Assembly: GCA_016110215.1 (NCBI GenBank)
Contig: JADWQD010000010.1
Location: 248,001-312,000 of the forward strand
Direction: 5' to 3'
Length of the DNA stretch: 64,000 nucleotides
From: Capronia americana
Lineage: Eukaryota; Ascomycota; Eurotiomycetes; Chaetothyriales; Herpotrichiellaceae
The position numbers and the translations under genes were made by a program. Under the pieces are notes generated by a model. It was not told the DNA's origin and searched no databases. It saw only the letters and a program-made list of their open reading frames with translations. Of the stretch, positions 20,074-30,199 are shown one piece after another; within the stretch, counting starts at the first letter, position 1, and every line of letters begins with the position of its first letter.

Positions 20074-21822
20074 ATGGCCGATCACGCAGAAACCCAAATT
20101 TACAACGACTATCCCCCGGCAGTGGCACCAGAGCAAGAAGAATATCTTGTCCAGACTGTTAAGAACTGGGTGGTAGAGCATGCGCTCACGGTCAGACCCT
20201 CGTCGGCGATAGTGCCGGAGGAGACGAACCCGGACAATGTCCTTGCCACGAGTGCTCCCGTCACGCTTTTCCCCAGCCCTTTCCCTAAGGCGTGCTTTGA
20301 CCAGGCAAGGAGTCTTCAACAGGTCTACAATGAACTTTACGCTAGCATTGCGAGTGATGAGCAATGGCTCGAAGATATCATGAAAGAGTGAGTCAACCTT
20401 GTTAACATCAATGCGAATTTTGTTGCTGTGAGCCTGGCATGTCTGAATGGCTCGACTCGCTCCAAACGCGGATTTACTAAATGTCTGGTCAGGTTGATTG
20501 AGGTCGATGATTTCCTCGCCAACCTCTGGAAGATCCATCTCTCGGTCAAAGAAGAAGGCTATGTTCAAGACTTGTCATTAGGCATGTTCCGATCCGACTA
20601 CATGCTACATACGCCGAAGGACGCGCCGGTATCCCTAAGGCAGGTGGAATTCAACACGATATCTTCATCATTCGGAGGTCTTGCCTGCAAGGTGGCAGAA
20701 ATGCATACACACCTTGCAACGTTTCCCTCGGCAAAGCACCCATTGGCATATCCACCACACTCGCTCTTCGCCAATTCCACTGATAAACGCTCCATCGCAA
20801 CAATCGGCCATCCTCCTCCAAACGAAGCAGTATCGACTTTGGTTGGGGGCCTCGCCGCTGCTCATGCAGCATACGGTCGCTCACGCTCCGAACCTGCGCT
20901 CCCAACCTGTATCCTCTTCCTCGTCCAAGACGCGGAGCGCAATGTCTTTGACCAACTCGCACTCTCTACGCATCTCTACGACCACCATCGCATCCCCTCC
21001 TTCCGACTTCCGACGAGCAAAATCCTCGCCTATACGTCCATTCCCGCCAAAGACGACAACCCCGCCCGCCCCCTAATCTACACCCCTCCCTCATCCCCTT
21101 TAACGCCCTATGAAGTGACAGTGGTTTACTTCCGCGCCCTCTACGCACCAACAGAATATAACACCCCCACATCCTGGGCCGCGCGCCACCACCTCGAACG
21201 CAGCGCCGCGATCAAATGCCCCTCCATCCTCTTACACCTTTCCGGCTCGAAGAAAGTCCAACAGGTCTTGACCTCTCGGCCTCCGGATGCGGACCACTTG
21301 AAAGCGTTCCTGCCAAATCACCCGGAAACTACACTGGAGGACCTGCGCTCGACATTCGCCCCGCAGTACTCCCTCTCCGCCTCACGATTCAGTGCTTCAA
21401 CCGAGCCGGAAGGAATCCGTCTAGCCCTCGACGAGAAGACCGCAGCCAACCATGTCCTAAAGCCCCAGCGCGAAGGAGGGGGCAATAACATCTACCGCAC
21501 GAAGATCCCGCCGTTCTTAAACTCTATACCCCGGGATCAGTGGAAACAGTACATACTGATGGAACTGATTCATCCGCCCGCGGCTGCTAAGAACACTGTA
21601 CTGAAAAGTGATGGACAAGTCGTGAGTGGGAATGTCATATCAGAGTTGGGAATCTTTGGGACCTGTCTGTGGAAGAATACACCAGGCAGCACCGCGCCGG
21701 AGATCTTGCACAACACGGAGGGCGGATATTTGTTGAGGACCAAAGGGAAGGATAGTGATGAAGGCGGTGTTGCGGCGGGATTCAGCTCGTTGGACAGCTT
21801 GATACTCTATGCCGAAGCTTAG
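20074..21822 (+). CDS. GSH2: Glutathione synthetase (EC 6.3.2.3)
   Basis: Two exons: 20074-20387 and 20493-21822 (547 aa). The intron has a GTGAGT donor, a TACTAA branch point and a CAG acceptor, and the join restores Glu before LIEVDDF. Family marks are RQVEFNTISSSFGGL, the LVQDAERNVFDQ substrate-domain segment, the glycine-rich ATP loop KPQREGGGNNIY and YILMELIHPP near the C-terminus. The enzyme ligates glycine to gamma-glutamylcysteine using ATP in the cytosol, the last step of glutathione synthesis. It is slightly longer than the usual ~490-500 aa because of a Pro-rich loop around residues 290-310. It converges on the following minus-strand gene with a 164-bp gap. Confidence 0.95.
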
Positions 21823-21986
21823 GATATATATATCGTGGATAAAAGGAATTGATAGAAAGTTGGAAAAGTAGACTTTTTCGGTAGTAGGGGATAAGATCGC
21901 TAAGCTGAATACGCGAAGCGAGGACCGGTGGCCCGACCACTGCCAGCACCGACACAGACTTGAAGAGTTCATCCTTCGTTCCCGAT

Positions 21987-23471
21987 CTATGGCGGCACTT
22001 TCGGTCTCCTTTCACGTTCGCCAGACCGTGCCGCGGTCCCCTTTCTCGGCGCCCGACCATCCTTGGACGGCGAGACCTTCGACCCCTTCGTCAGATATCT
22101 TCTCGGAACAGCGATGGCTGACATTAGAGCTTTGGAGGGAAGACTCGCAAGATATGACAGGTATTGTACTGGCACGACAACGGCAGCACAAGCCCAATTT
22201 GTTAGAATGATGATGTAGTTGTTTGGTATCCGATCAGCATTCCGTTGAGCGGCCGCGGCCAGGGACACCACATCATGGAGCCGGATTTCGAGGTCCTGTA
22301 ACCGGGCTTCGATCTGGACTGATGAAATCGTCGACCTCTTCTCGTATCGACGCATGGCTCTATTCAAGGCGTCAACTTCCGGCTGCACCGTCTTCTTAAC
22401 CTCCGAGGCCACGGTCGCTGTACTCCTGGCCACGAGTGCGTCGACATTGATTCGTTCATCCTTTTGATTGCCTGAATTAGCAGCACGGTCCGCCACGTGC
22501 GCCTCCAGTTCGTCTAGCCTGTGTGAGAGGTCGCGGAAATGCTGGCTATCTGCCCGACTTGATTCTTTCAGGAAGTCCATATTCGCTCGTCGTTGCAAGA
22601 ATAGAGTCCTCCGCTGCACCATCTTGATCAGGTGAGACATAGGTCGGATCTCGGCGACGAGAACGAATATGCTGAGATTATAGTTGGAGACCAGGCCCTC
22701 AGAAGGTCTAGATAGTTGTGACCTGATGCTGTGCAAGAGCCACGCGGCGACGAGGGGAAACAAAAAACAAGACAGCAACGCAAGAAGCTCGTGAACGCGA
22801 AGCTCCTTTTGCGCAGCTGCCGAGTCTGTATTGGTCGGTTTTGGACTCGAGTTGCCAGTGTTCGGCCTGTCTTTCGCTGCGCCATCCTCACCAATACCGC
22901 TGGCAGAAAGTGGATCCTGGTCTTCGTCCTCCTCATCGATCGGAGTGACGACGGTTGGAATCGTCGAGTCCATCAATATAGGCATCTGAGCTGCCCGGTA
23001 CCAATCCCTACGGCGTCCATTAGTAACAGTTGGGGCGAATGTGTAGACAAGTCCTCACCAGGGAGACCTGAGCGCCCAATTCATGAAAATCGCGGCCAGA
23101 CCCAGCAGGGTCACGTCGGTAATGAAAGCACTTCCATTCTTGAAGAACAACCCGCCGACAGCGGGAAGTAGTGCAAGACCCAAAGGCAGCGACTGCCAAT
23201 GTGAACCGTCATCATGGTCGTGGAAACCGTCTTCATCCTTTGCACGAGGCAGCAATATATCGTCTGTGGATGAGCGTAGGGACTTTCGAGTCTCGGAAAA
23301 GGTCTCGGAGAGGAACGAACTTCGTCGTCGGTTAAGCGCGGGATTTCCTTCCGCGAATGTAGATGCTCGTCCGAGTGGCCTTTGCCTCAAGCCCTGTGGC
23401 GAGGGACTGATTTGCCGACCAGACGTTGTAGGTGGAGGCAGAGTAATTGAAGACGCCTTCTCGGAAGCCAT
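21987..23471 (-). CDS. Conserved fungal membrane protein with coiled coil, function unknown
   Basis: Two exons on the minus strand: 23471-23059 and 23007-21987 (477 aa). The join gives MNWALRSPWDWYRAAQ across a 51-nt intron with a TTACTAAT branch region. Two hydrophobic segments lie at the end of exon 1 (LPLGLALLPAVGGLFF and VTLLGLAAIFMNW), one in exon 2 (ELLALLSCFLFPLVAAWLL) and one near the C-terminus (YIIILTNWACAAVVVPVQYL). A long charged helical stretch, probably coiled coil, separates the last two. The N-terminus is Ser/Pro/Arg-rich and the C-terminus is basic. I do not recognise a named family. An organelle-membrane scaffold would fit the layout, but that is only a guess. Confidence 0.8.
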
Positions 23472-24450
23472 CGTGCTGAAGTACTCTTTCTTTGCCGAAG
23501 CACGCGGGTAAAGAAATGGAACCGAGGAAATAACGGAGGTGACCTCCGCTATTTGTTTACAGTGACATTCTTTGGGCACCAAACGATGATGGCAGGCGCG
23601 GCAACTAAAAAGTGAAGGAACTTTTCGATAATCGTTGTAAGCACCCAGATTCCCTCTGCGCCTGCCCAATGCTGAGAAAGAAGAAGATTAGAAAGAACTT
23701 GGAAAAAGAGACGACGAATCCGTGAAGTATGTGGATGATGGATGGTCGATGAGAGCCTGCAAGTGGCGGAATGGGCTGAATGCCCCGGTGCGGCTGGCAG
23801 AATCAGGATCTCGGAGCCCTGGATTTATGTTCTTCCGGCCGGTGTGCGCTTGACAGAGGCATCTTTGACTCCCCACCTCCCACACTCCCTCTCGAACGCG
23901 TCCGGCAACACAACACCTACCATGCCACGAACGACACTGTTGGACGTACCGGATCGCGACAGACTGCGGTCCTTGTATTGCTCCTCTAACATGGTGCAAA
24001 CGCTCAGTCTGCCTTACAGGTCAGTTGTTAAGGGTGCTTGAACGCGTACGTGAACAGGGTCAAAGCCCAACCGGATATTCATGGCGCAAAGCTGCTCGTA
24101 CCTGACTCGCGTTGATGGACAATCTTCAAAAAGCGGACTGCAGCAGCTCCGAGATGCATAATGCAGGCCTTGCCACGTATGCCGGGTGCGCTCTCTGGGA
24201 TCTATCCCTTTGACCAGAGCCTTATTCAACACCACTTCTGGAAGGATGTCTCTGAGATATCTTGACGACCCCACAAATGCCTCCATCTCTACCAATGCTT
24301 CAAGGTAGATTGAATCAAGACGAAATGAAACTGGAAGGGACTGGACTGCGAGGACATGGATGCGTCGAGCGAGGTCCTTTTCTTCGCTCTCCTGGCTCTC
24401 CCTCCTCTCGTTGTCCGTTGCTCTTCCTCCATTGATCTTTATCCGCAGAC
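23472..24450. other. Intergenic, divergent promoter region
   Basis: About 980 bp between the starts of two divergent genes. A minus-strand frame at 24014-24502 overlaps the receptor start and has no supporting features. Nothing else recognised. Confidence 0.45.
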
Positions 24451-25545
24451 ATGGCATGGCTGGTTTCTTCCTTGATCCTAGCACCACTGGCTCTTCTGGC
24501 AATATTTCTAGCCATACCTCCCCTAATCATTCAAGTACGCGCAAAAAACTTTCCAGCCTCAGTCCTCATCATCGGAGTCGCCATTCTCAACGTCCAAAAC
24601 TTTATCAACGCAGCCATATGGCACTCGCTCGATACCTCCCGTTGGTGGGATGGGAAGATACTGTGTGACATCGAAGTGAAACTCTACCTTGGGATATTCC
24701 AGGCTATGGGCGGAGCCATAGCGAGCATATTTCGGCAGATCTCAATCATCCTTCACCCTGACCATATCGTTCTGGCACCCAGTCCGCGCCAGCGCAAAAT
24801 CACCTTTGTGATCGAGTTCATACTTTGCATCTTATTGCCTGTATATGTCATGATCGGCCACTACTTGACGCAGCGAAGCAGATACTGGCTCCGGCCATCG
24901 GCTGGCTGCGTAGTAACGTTCGATATCAACTACGCTGCACCATTCCTAACTTACCTGTGGCCACTAGTCGTATCGCTCATCGGCAGCACTTACTGTCTGA
25001 TCTCTATCCTTCGCCTCAACAAGCACCGCAAGCAAATGGCATCAGTCCTCTCCCATACCCCTGGAGCCACGACCTCACGGCTCTATCGGCTCTTCGGACT
25101 CGCCTTCACGCTGCTGGCAATCTACTGCCCACTATCAATGTTCAGCTTCGTGCAGGACGTTCGCATACCAATGCACAAATACTCATGGTCGCATATCCAT
25201 CCTCCAGACTGGTCGGAAAGAATTTTCTCGAGTCAAGGCGCAGCGCAGACGGAGCAGAACATAACCTTTGACCGCTGGGCACAAGTGCTCACGGCATATC
25301 TGGCATTCATCTTCTTTGGACTAGGTCAAGAGGCAACCCAGATGTACAAGGCCTGGATTGCACGAACATGCAGTTTCCTCGCCATACACGGGAGAACAGA
25401 GCACAACGTGTCAACACAGCCTCCCCAGGAACTCGTGTCATTTGAGGGAGGACTTGCCGTCGAGTGTTTGGCGGATCATCACGCTTATGAGCACGCTCAA
25501 CTTACGCATCCGCATCACTCAAACATATCGGAACTGAGCGGCTAA
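24451..25545 (+). CDS. ste3: STE3-type pheromone receptor (GPCR)
   Basis: Single exon, 364 aa. Seven hydrophobic segments are spread over residues ~3-300. The first extracellular loop carries the family hallmark WWDGKILCDIEVKL, with its conserved Trp and Cys. The third intracellular loop is short and basic (LRLNKHRKQM). The C-terminal tail is short for the family. STE3 receptors bind the lipid-modified a-type pheromone and signal through a heterotrimeric G protein to the mating MAPK cascade (PreA/GprB in Aspergillus). Many STE3 genes contain introns; none is needed here. It is convergent with the mitochondrial SSB gene, with ends 293 bp apart. Confidence 0.88.
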   Translation: MAWLVSSLILAPLALLAIFLAIPPLIIQVRAKNFPASVLIIGVAILNVQNFINAAIWHSLDTSRWWDGKILCDIEVKLYLGIFQAMGGAIASIFRQISIILHPDHIVLAPSPRQRKITFVIEFILCILLPVYVMIGHYLTQRSRYWLRPSAGCVVTFDINYAAPFLTYLWPLVVSLIGSTYCLISILRLNKHRKQMASVLSHTPGATTSRLYRLFGLAFTLLAIYCPLSMFSFVQDVRIPMHKYSWSHIHPPDWSERIFSSQGAAQTEQNITFDRWAQVLTAYLAFIFFGLGQEATQMYKAWIARTCSFLAIHGRTEHNVSTQPPQELVSFEGGLAVECLADHHAYEHAQLTHPHHSNISELSG

Positions 25546-25838
25546 TACGGAAATGCCGGCGATTATTTGGGTCCACGGGGAATATGAAGGGAGGCAAAAG
25601 ACATATTACAGACTTTTGGGGAATATGGAATCGGGCAGGGAAGCCTGCTGGTACTCGACTCCTGGCTCTGCCAGCGTCGCTCAAGCGTTCATATGAGTGG
25701 CGAGTACATAGGGAGAAAGAAGCCAACACCACCCCAATACGCTGAAACACAGCACAAGACACTCCACATCGTCCATGGAGAGTTATTGTACATATAAAGA
25801 TCGTCGTCATCTTGATCGGAACACTCTGGCAAATGCGA

Positions 25839-26336
25839 TTAAGCCACAACCTCCTCCTCTTTAGGTTGCGGCCTTTTCAGTACCTCAATTTTTGTCTGCA
25901 CAAGGCTCAGTGAGCTCTGTCTTTTGCCGTCTGCATCGTCGTACGTGCGCATAGTGGCATCGCCTTCAAGGTAGACCAGGGTGCTAGATCACCAATGTAT
26001 CAGCTTCCTGCCTCCAAGACCCCGGCCGCGGATATTCGTCTGGACTTACCCTTTACTCAACCCCATAACATAATCCCTCTGCGCACTCCCCTCGGGTGCG
26101 AAACTAGCAACCCGAAACCATGATGTCTGTCTGTTGTCCTTTGGGCCGTGGCTGGTTCCCACAACGTACTTGATCAGCTGGCCCTTGCCGGTTTCTGCCA
26201 GCTCTGGGTCTGCGCCGAGGCGACCGACTAGCGTCATTCGTGCAAGTTGAGAGGGACGGCTTGTCGAAAATGCGCGCGCAGAAAAGCCAGGGACGGCTGA
26301 AGCCGTGCGCCGCGCTGGGGAGAGAAGGAAGGACAT
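25839..26336 (-). CDS. RIM1: Mitochondrial single-stranded DNA-binding protein (Rim1-like)
   Basis: Two exons on the minus strand, 26336-26050 and 25983-25839 (143 aa), joined so that SKG is followed by TLVYLEGDA. I chose the ATG at 26336 because it gives a typical mitochondrial presequence (MSFLLSPARRTASAVPGF...), basic and without acids. An upstream open frame reaching 26573 is atypical. The OB fold shows MTLVGRLGADPEL, TSWFRVASFAPEG and the VYLEGDATMRTYDDADGK strand region of bacterial-type SSB. It coats single-stranded mtDNA during replication and recombination. Length matches yeast Rim1 (135 aa) closely. Confidence 0.92.
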
Positions 26337-27128
26337 GGTGAAGGGGTGGCTGGGATTGACGGTTGCGGAATGTGCACGGGCGATGCTGTCAGATAACAGT
26401 ATCTCGGCGGTGAATTGGGTAGCACAGGGCGACAATGAAGGCAGATGAGCAATTATGGGTTGAGTTGCTGAACGACGTCTGGGGGTTGACAACTGCTGAG
26501 GGTGTCGAATGCTCGCTGCGCGGTGGACGCGATTTCTTGCGCAACCCTTGCAGAAGATCGCGGTAGACACCAAGACTAACCGTTTCTGTCAAAGTGCACA
26601 CGTTAATCGACTTGTTATGCATTTGATTTTCTTCAGTTGAACCTCATTTCTCCCTTCTCGTGACTCTGCTGGAGAAGAGCACATTGGTCGATATCATACA
26701 GTAGTATCATGACCTCCAGTCTCGAGAAGACCTCCACGATGCATTCTTCCGCATGCACTGCGTCTCATGGGAAATGCATTCACCCGTCCCTGCCCTGGTC
26801 TTCTTCTGTGGGCTCATTCTACCATCAGCGCAACATCCCCTCAAGTCAATGTCGGCGATGGAAACCTTCGCGCACTTCCTACTATGGCATAGCTCTTTCG
26901 ACAGTCTATCCGACAATGATACGTGTTGGCATTGTCTTGAAACCATCGAACAATGGACCGACCTTCGTCGCCGGAAATAGCCACAAAGAGTTCCGCACAA
27001 CTGACGGCTGAACAAGATTCTGTGGTGGTGCTTAAAGAAGGGAAGCAGCCTCGACGGCTCTCGTCGATTATCCAGTTTGTGTTGCTTTTGCTTCTACCCT
27101 CATTCGATCCGAAAGCGGTAACGTACAA
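26337..27128. other. Intergenic, promoter of the SSB gene
   Basis: Open frames at 26709-27011 and 26953-27231 lack domain or composition support. The second begins with a real ATG and has hydrophobic runs, but it conflicts with the small frame at 27129. Nothing else recognised. Confidence 0.4.
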
Positions 27129-27329
27129 ATGGCTGTTTCTGATTTTACTATGCGCCCCGTTGCTTGGCTGTTCATCTCCCTATTCGCCGGCATTATCCTC
27201 ATACTTGCCATTGTATACCTTTTCGCACTGAAGATCAGGCGTGACCAGAAAAAGGCCGAGCGGAAAGTCGAGGGCGACGAGATCTTCGCCAAAATCATCA
27301 AGAATCCAGTTACAACACCTGCAGTGTAG
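27129..27329 (+). CDS. Small single-pass membrane protein, hypothetical
   Basis: 66 aa with ATG at 27129. One strong membrane segment (about residues 11-33, VAWLFISLFAGIILILAIVY) is followed by a charged Lys/Arg/Glu helix and a short tail. Layout is type III or tail-outside single pass. I do not recognise a family. It lies 276 bp upstream of another N-terminally anchored protein on the same strand. It could be a real microprotein, an exon of a longer gene, or chance. Confidence 0.35.
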   Translation: MAVSDFTMRPVAWLFISLFAGIILILAIVYLFALKIRRDQKKAERKVEGDEIFAKIIKNPVTTPAV

Positions 27330-27605
27330 GAACGCAGATTCGGACCACTTGCGACTTCTTGTCACAGAATCCAATTGAGATATCACAGAAACTGGCTAAA
27401 ACTAAGCCACCAGGACCCGCAGACTATCCTCGTTCATGACTTCTTTGTCCTCTACGAACGCTTTTCTGAACGCGCACATTGGCCCCAGACCAGCGTTTCT
27501 TTGTGCTCGGAGCCACCAGGAATCCTACTCCTCCAATTTCGACTCCTGGTTACTGTGTCCGTCACCCGACTATTGCGCCAGCAAGACAGCCTGTGTTCTA
27601 TCGTG

Positions 27606-28370
27606 ATGGTGCCTCTGTCCGCTCTGATCATCCTCGGCACGGTCGCAGTCTTCGCCACGGGTACGTTCATCTTTGCAATATACTCCACAACCAAGACCAG
27701 GCTTGAAGCAAGAAGACTGCGAGATTCAGAAGCGGAGCAAGAACTACGTACACCTCTTAGAGAGACGGCAGCAGAGCCCGACGTCAACTCGAGAAGTCCA
27801 ACATCGCTGCCACCGCGACCACCAACGCCAGAGGCCGAGTCTCCACCCCCGCTTCTCGATGATCCAGGCGGTCGGGCGACAGGCGCAGGTACCGCTGCAT
27901 CAGTGCGAGAAGAGACACCACCCCCTTTCCTTCTCCCCGCGACAACTTACCGCCCTAAAACCCCGCCACCACAGAGCTCTCTCCGGCCGCCAACCCCCGA
28001 AGCAGACTACCCGCCACCCTTACCAAAAGACTTCCTTGGCCGAGCAATCTCTCCTCTACCACCTCACTCGCCTCTCCTTCCTCCTCCTATCTCTCTACCA
28101 CCACCAAGGACTGGCTCACCCAAAGCGAGATCGAAGAGCAGAGGCAGGAATCCAAAGCCACGTCCGCCTTACCCCACAGACATAGACCGACCAGACAGCA
28201 TGCACGAGATTTACGATATCTACAGTAAATTGCCTCCCACACCAAAGACCATGCCAAAGAGTGCACCATCAACGGTCACGACATTCGCCCAGGCGGAGAG
28301 TAAGTGGGCATATTTTGGGCAGAAGAGGGCAGCGAGTCGGAGTAGGGAAAGGGAAGTGAATATGGTTTGA
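27606..28370 (+). CDS. Proline-rich single-pass membrane protein, hypothetical
   Basis: 254 aa from the ATG at 27606. The frame is open back to 27375, but that part reads as untranslated sequence. An N-terminal membrane segment (SALIILGTVAVFATGTFIFA, about residues 5-25) is followed by a charged helix and then a long disordered Pro/Ser/Thr region with repeated PPTPEA and PPP motifs. The C-terminal part has short ordered stretches (DSMHEIYDIYSKLPPTPKT and ESKWAYFGQKRA). Pro-rich cytosolic tails often bind SH3 or WW domains. No family recognised. Confidence 0.6.
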   Translation: MVPLSALIILGTVAVFATGTFIFAIYSTTKTRLEARRLRDSEAEQELRTPLRETAAEPDVNSRSPTSLPPRPPTPEAESPPPLLDDPGGRATGAGTAASVREETPPPFLLPATTYRPKTPPPQSSLRPPTPEADYPPPLPKDFLGRAISPLPPHSPLLPPPISLPPPRTGSPKARSKSRGRNPKPRPPYPTDIDRPDSMHEIYDIYSKLPPTPKTMPKSAPSTVTTFAQAESKWAYFGQKRAASRSREREVNMV

Positions 28371-29602
28371 GTGTAACAACATGTTAGTACTGCGTAGAGA
28401 TATTATGAGGATGCATTTTATCTCGCCTCTAATCATGAAACCTGATCTAAAAAAATTCTAGAGTGATATTAGTATTTATCCAATTCAAAGGTCTTCAGTA
28501 GAAGGATCGACTGTAAGATCTGATCGAAAGCGGATGCATGATGTATTTTGGTAAGCCAAGGACCATTTTTCGGAAATGGCAGGTCCCAAATCGTTTAGTT
28601 TTGGAAATATTACGGCAGTACGGAGTGAATTAGGATATCAGTTATCATTGGTTTCGAAGCTGACTCTTCGAAACTGATTCTGCGAGAATGGTATCGGCAG
28701 TGCAACTCTGGGCACGACATGGTCAGCTACGAGGAGAATGGTGACGAATACTTTGATGACCGCCAACATTGATTCCTTCTTGTCGGTCGACGTTTGTCTC
28801 GGGATCGCGTCCCCCGCAATACCTCGATGCTTATGGCTTCCAACCGTATCGTGCTTTCACCCTTCTCAACACCAAATGAGGGACGTCGCCGCCTCTGAAT
28901 CCCAAACTTGACATCACTTTGGCGGATCTATATGAGACGATCGATGGAAGTGTGCTCAGTCTATCACTGCGAAAGGTCTCCTGTCGCACATCAGTACTGT
29001 CCTTGTACGGCCTCCACAAACTTTCCGGGGTCCAATAGAGACGACGCACCGAACATTTGACAGGACGGCTACACTTGCCCGTCTAGCGATGTCACCTAGG
29101 CTGATCCACATCCAGGAGCAGAACACACATCTCAGCTACTTGTGGAATTCAAGCGGAGGTAACTGTGGGCTATTCTTCCCGGAAATGGATAGCCTCCCTA
29201 CCAAGCCATTCTTACTCGTACATCAAGGATTGAGAGCAGCGCATTTCGAATGGTAATGACTGTATGGATTGTCCGAGCCAGCAGAACGTCACTTTATATT
29301 TTGGGGGACCCTTCCCCTGATCTTTTTATATCCAAACCCTCCGAAGCACGTTTGTGAAAGTATATCCACCCGGTGAATTGTCTGAGCCGATTCCGTGATG
29401 GAGAGAACTAAAGCCTGACGGATCGACCGAAGTCATGATTACAGTTAAATAAACATCTCGAGAGTATGAAGATCAAATCAAGAAGAAGCGCATTAGCTCT
29501 ACTCCTGCTTGGGCACCACTCCTCTGAGATACATTCCACAACCCAAGAAATAAGGTACCTAACAAGGGCAATACCTTCACGGAGAGACAAACGAACCGCC
29601 TG
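28371..29602. other. Decayed or non-coding interval with AT-rich start
   Basis: The first ~300 bp are visibly AT-richer than the neighbours. Between about 28690 and 29260 protein-like segments appear in different frames and are cut by stops, for example QYLDAYGFQPYRAFTLLNTK near 28820-28880 and a segment ending PFLLVHQGLRAAHFEW near 29255. The last resembles the catalytic-loop region of fungal phosphotransferase-like proteins, but too weakly to name. It may be a degraded gene. Confidence 0.4.
28651..28674. repeat. Perfect 9-bp inverted repeat (hairpin)
   Basis: GTTTCGAAG at 28651-28659 and CTTCGAAAC at 28666-28674, separated by 6 nt. No T-run follows, so it is not an obvious terminator. Confidence 0.7.
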
Positions 29603-30199
29603 ATGGAGCACTCGAAGCTCCCCAAGACGCGTCGCTCGCACAAACGGACCTCCCACGCCTGCAACGAATGTAGACCAAGCGAACGAAATGCTCCGGCGGC
29701 ACACGCTGCGTCAGCTGTACCAAAGAGGACGTTGTCTGCATCTACGGCAACCGAGGCATGCAGAAACGGAAAAAGCAAGTCCTCTTCTCGCCTCTCTTCC
29801 CAGTGCAAGGTCGATACACTATGGAATCACGCCGCTGACACGGCAAGACAGGCATCTGGAGCAAAACATGCGACGCATCAGAATGCTGGAGGAGCAGAAT
29901 TCGATCCTCACGGACGCGCTGTGCAAGATTGGCCTAAGTGTCGACGATGCTGGCAACAGAAATACCAACAGCAATACCAACAGCAATACCAACAGCAATA
30001 CCAACAGCGGTATCCCCCGTGGTTCTAGACAGAAATACTGTAAGACTGCAATGTTCAATTCTCTAAGCGTCAGTCCGTTGAGAGCAAAGCTGACTTGATA
30101 GCCGCCGATTCCGGACATCCCCTTGAGCCCACCGTTGGTGCACCCTCAAAATCCATATCAACACACAGGAGATCGGGTCGGATGTTCTCCCGAAACTAG
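29603..30199 (+). pseudogene. Zn2Cys6 transcription factor pseudogene (frameshifted)
   Basis: The ATG at 29603 opens a frame reading KRTSHACNEC. After AGA at 29672-29674 one base is missing, and the binuclear cluster continues in the next frame as KRTKCSGGTRCVSC, then KEDVVC. Allowing for that one base, the cysteines give an exact CX2CX6CX5CX2CX6C cluster. The usual downstream coiled coil (LEQNMRRIRMLEEQNSIL) is in yet another frame, around 29850-29910, so at least one more frame change lies between ~29775 and 29840. A tandem repeat and a plausible 62-nt intron (30040-30101) follow, then stop codons. No regulatory domain is left. This is a relic of a regulator, or a gene with two sequencing errors. 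Confidence 0.75.
29961..30008. repeat. 12-bp tandem repeat (AATACCAACAGC)4
   Basis: Four perfect 12-bp units within the Zn2Cys6 pseudogene. In the coiled-coil frame they read Asn-Thr-Asn-Ser four times. Confidence 0.95.

Noticed and set aside
24014..24502. 162-codon minus-strand frame antisense to the STE3 start
   Set aside because: No motif, and it overlaps a well-supported receptor start.
28690..29260. Phosphotransferase-like gene relic
   Set aside because: Similarity rests on one short segment, and the frames are broken many times. It is kept only as an unidentified decayed region.
29779..29803. A GT...AG stretch that could be an intron in the Zn2Cys6 pseudogene
   Set aside because: It is only about 25 nt, and removing it does not bring the cluster into frame with the coiled coil.
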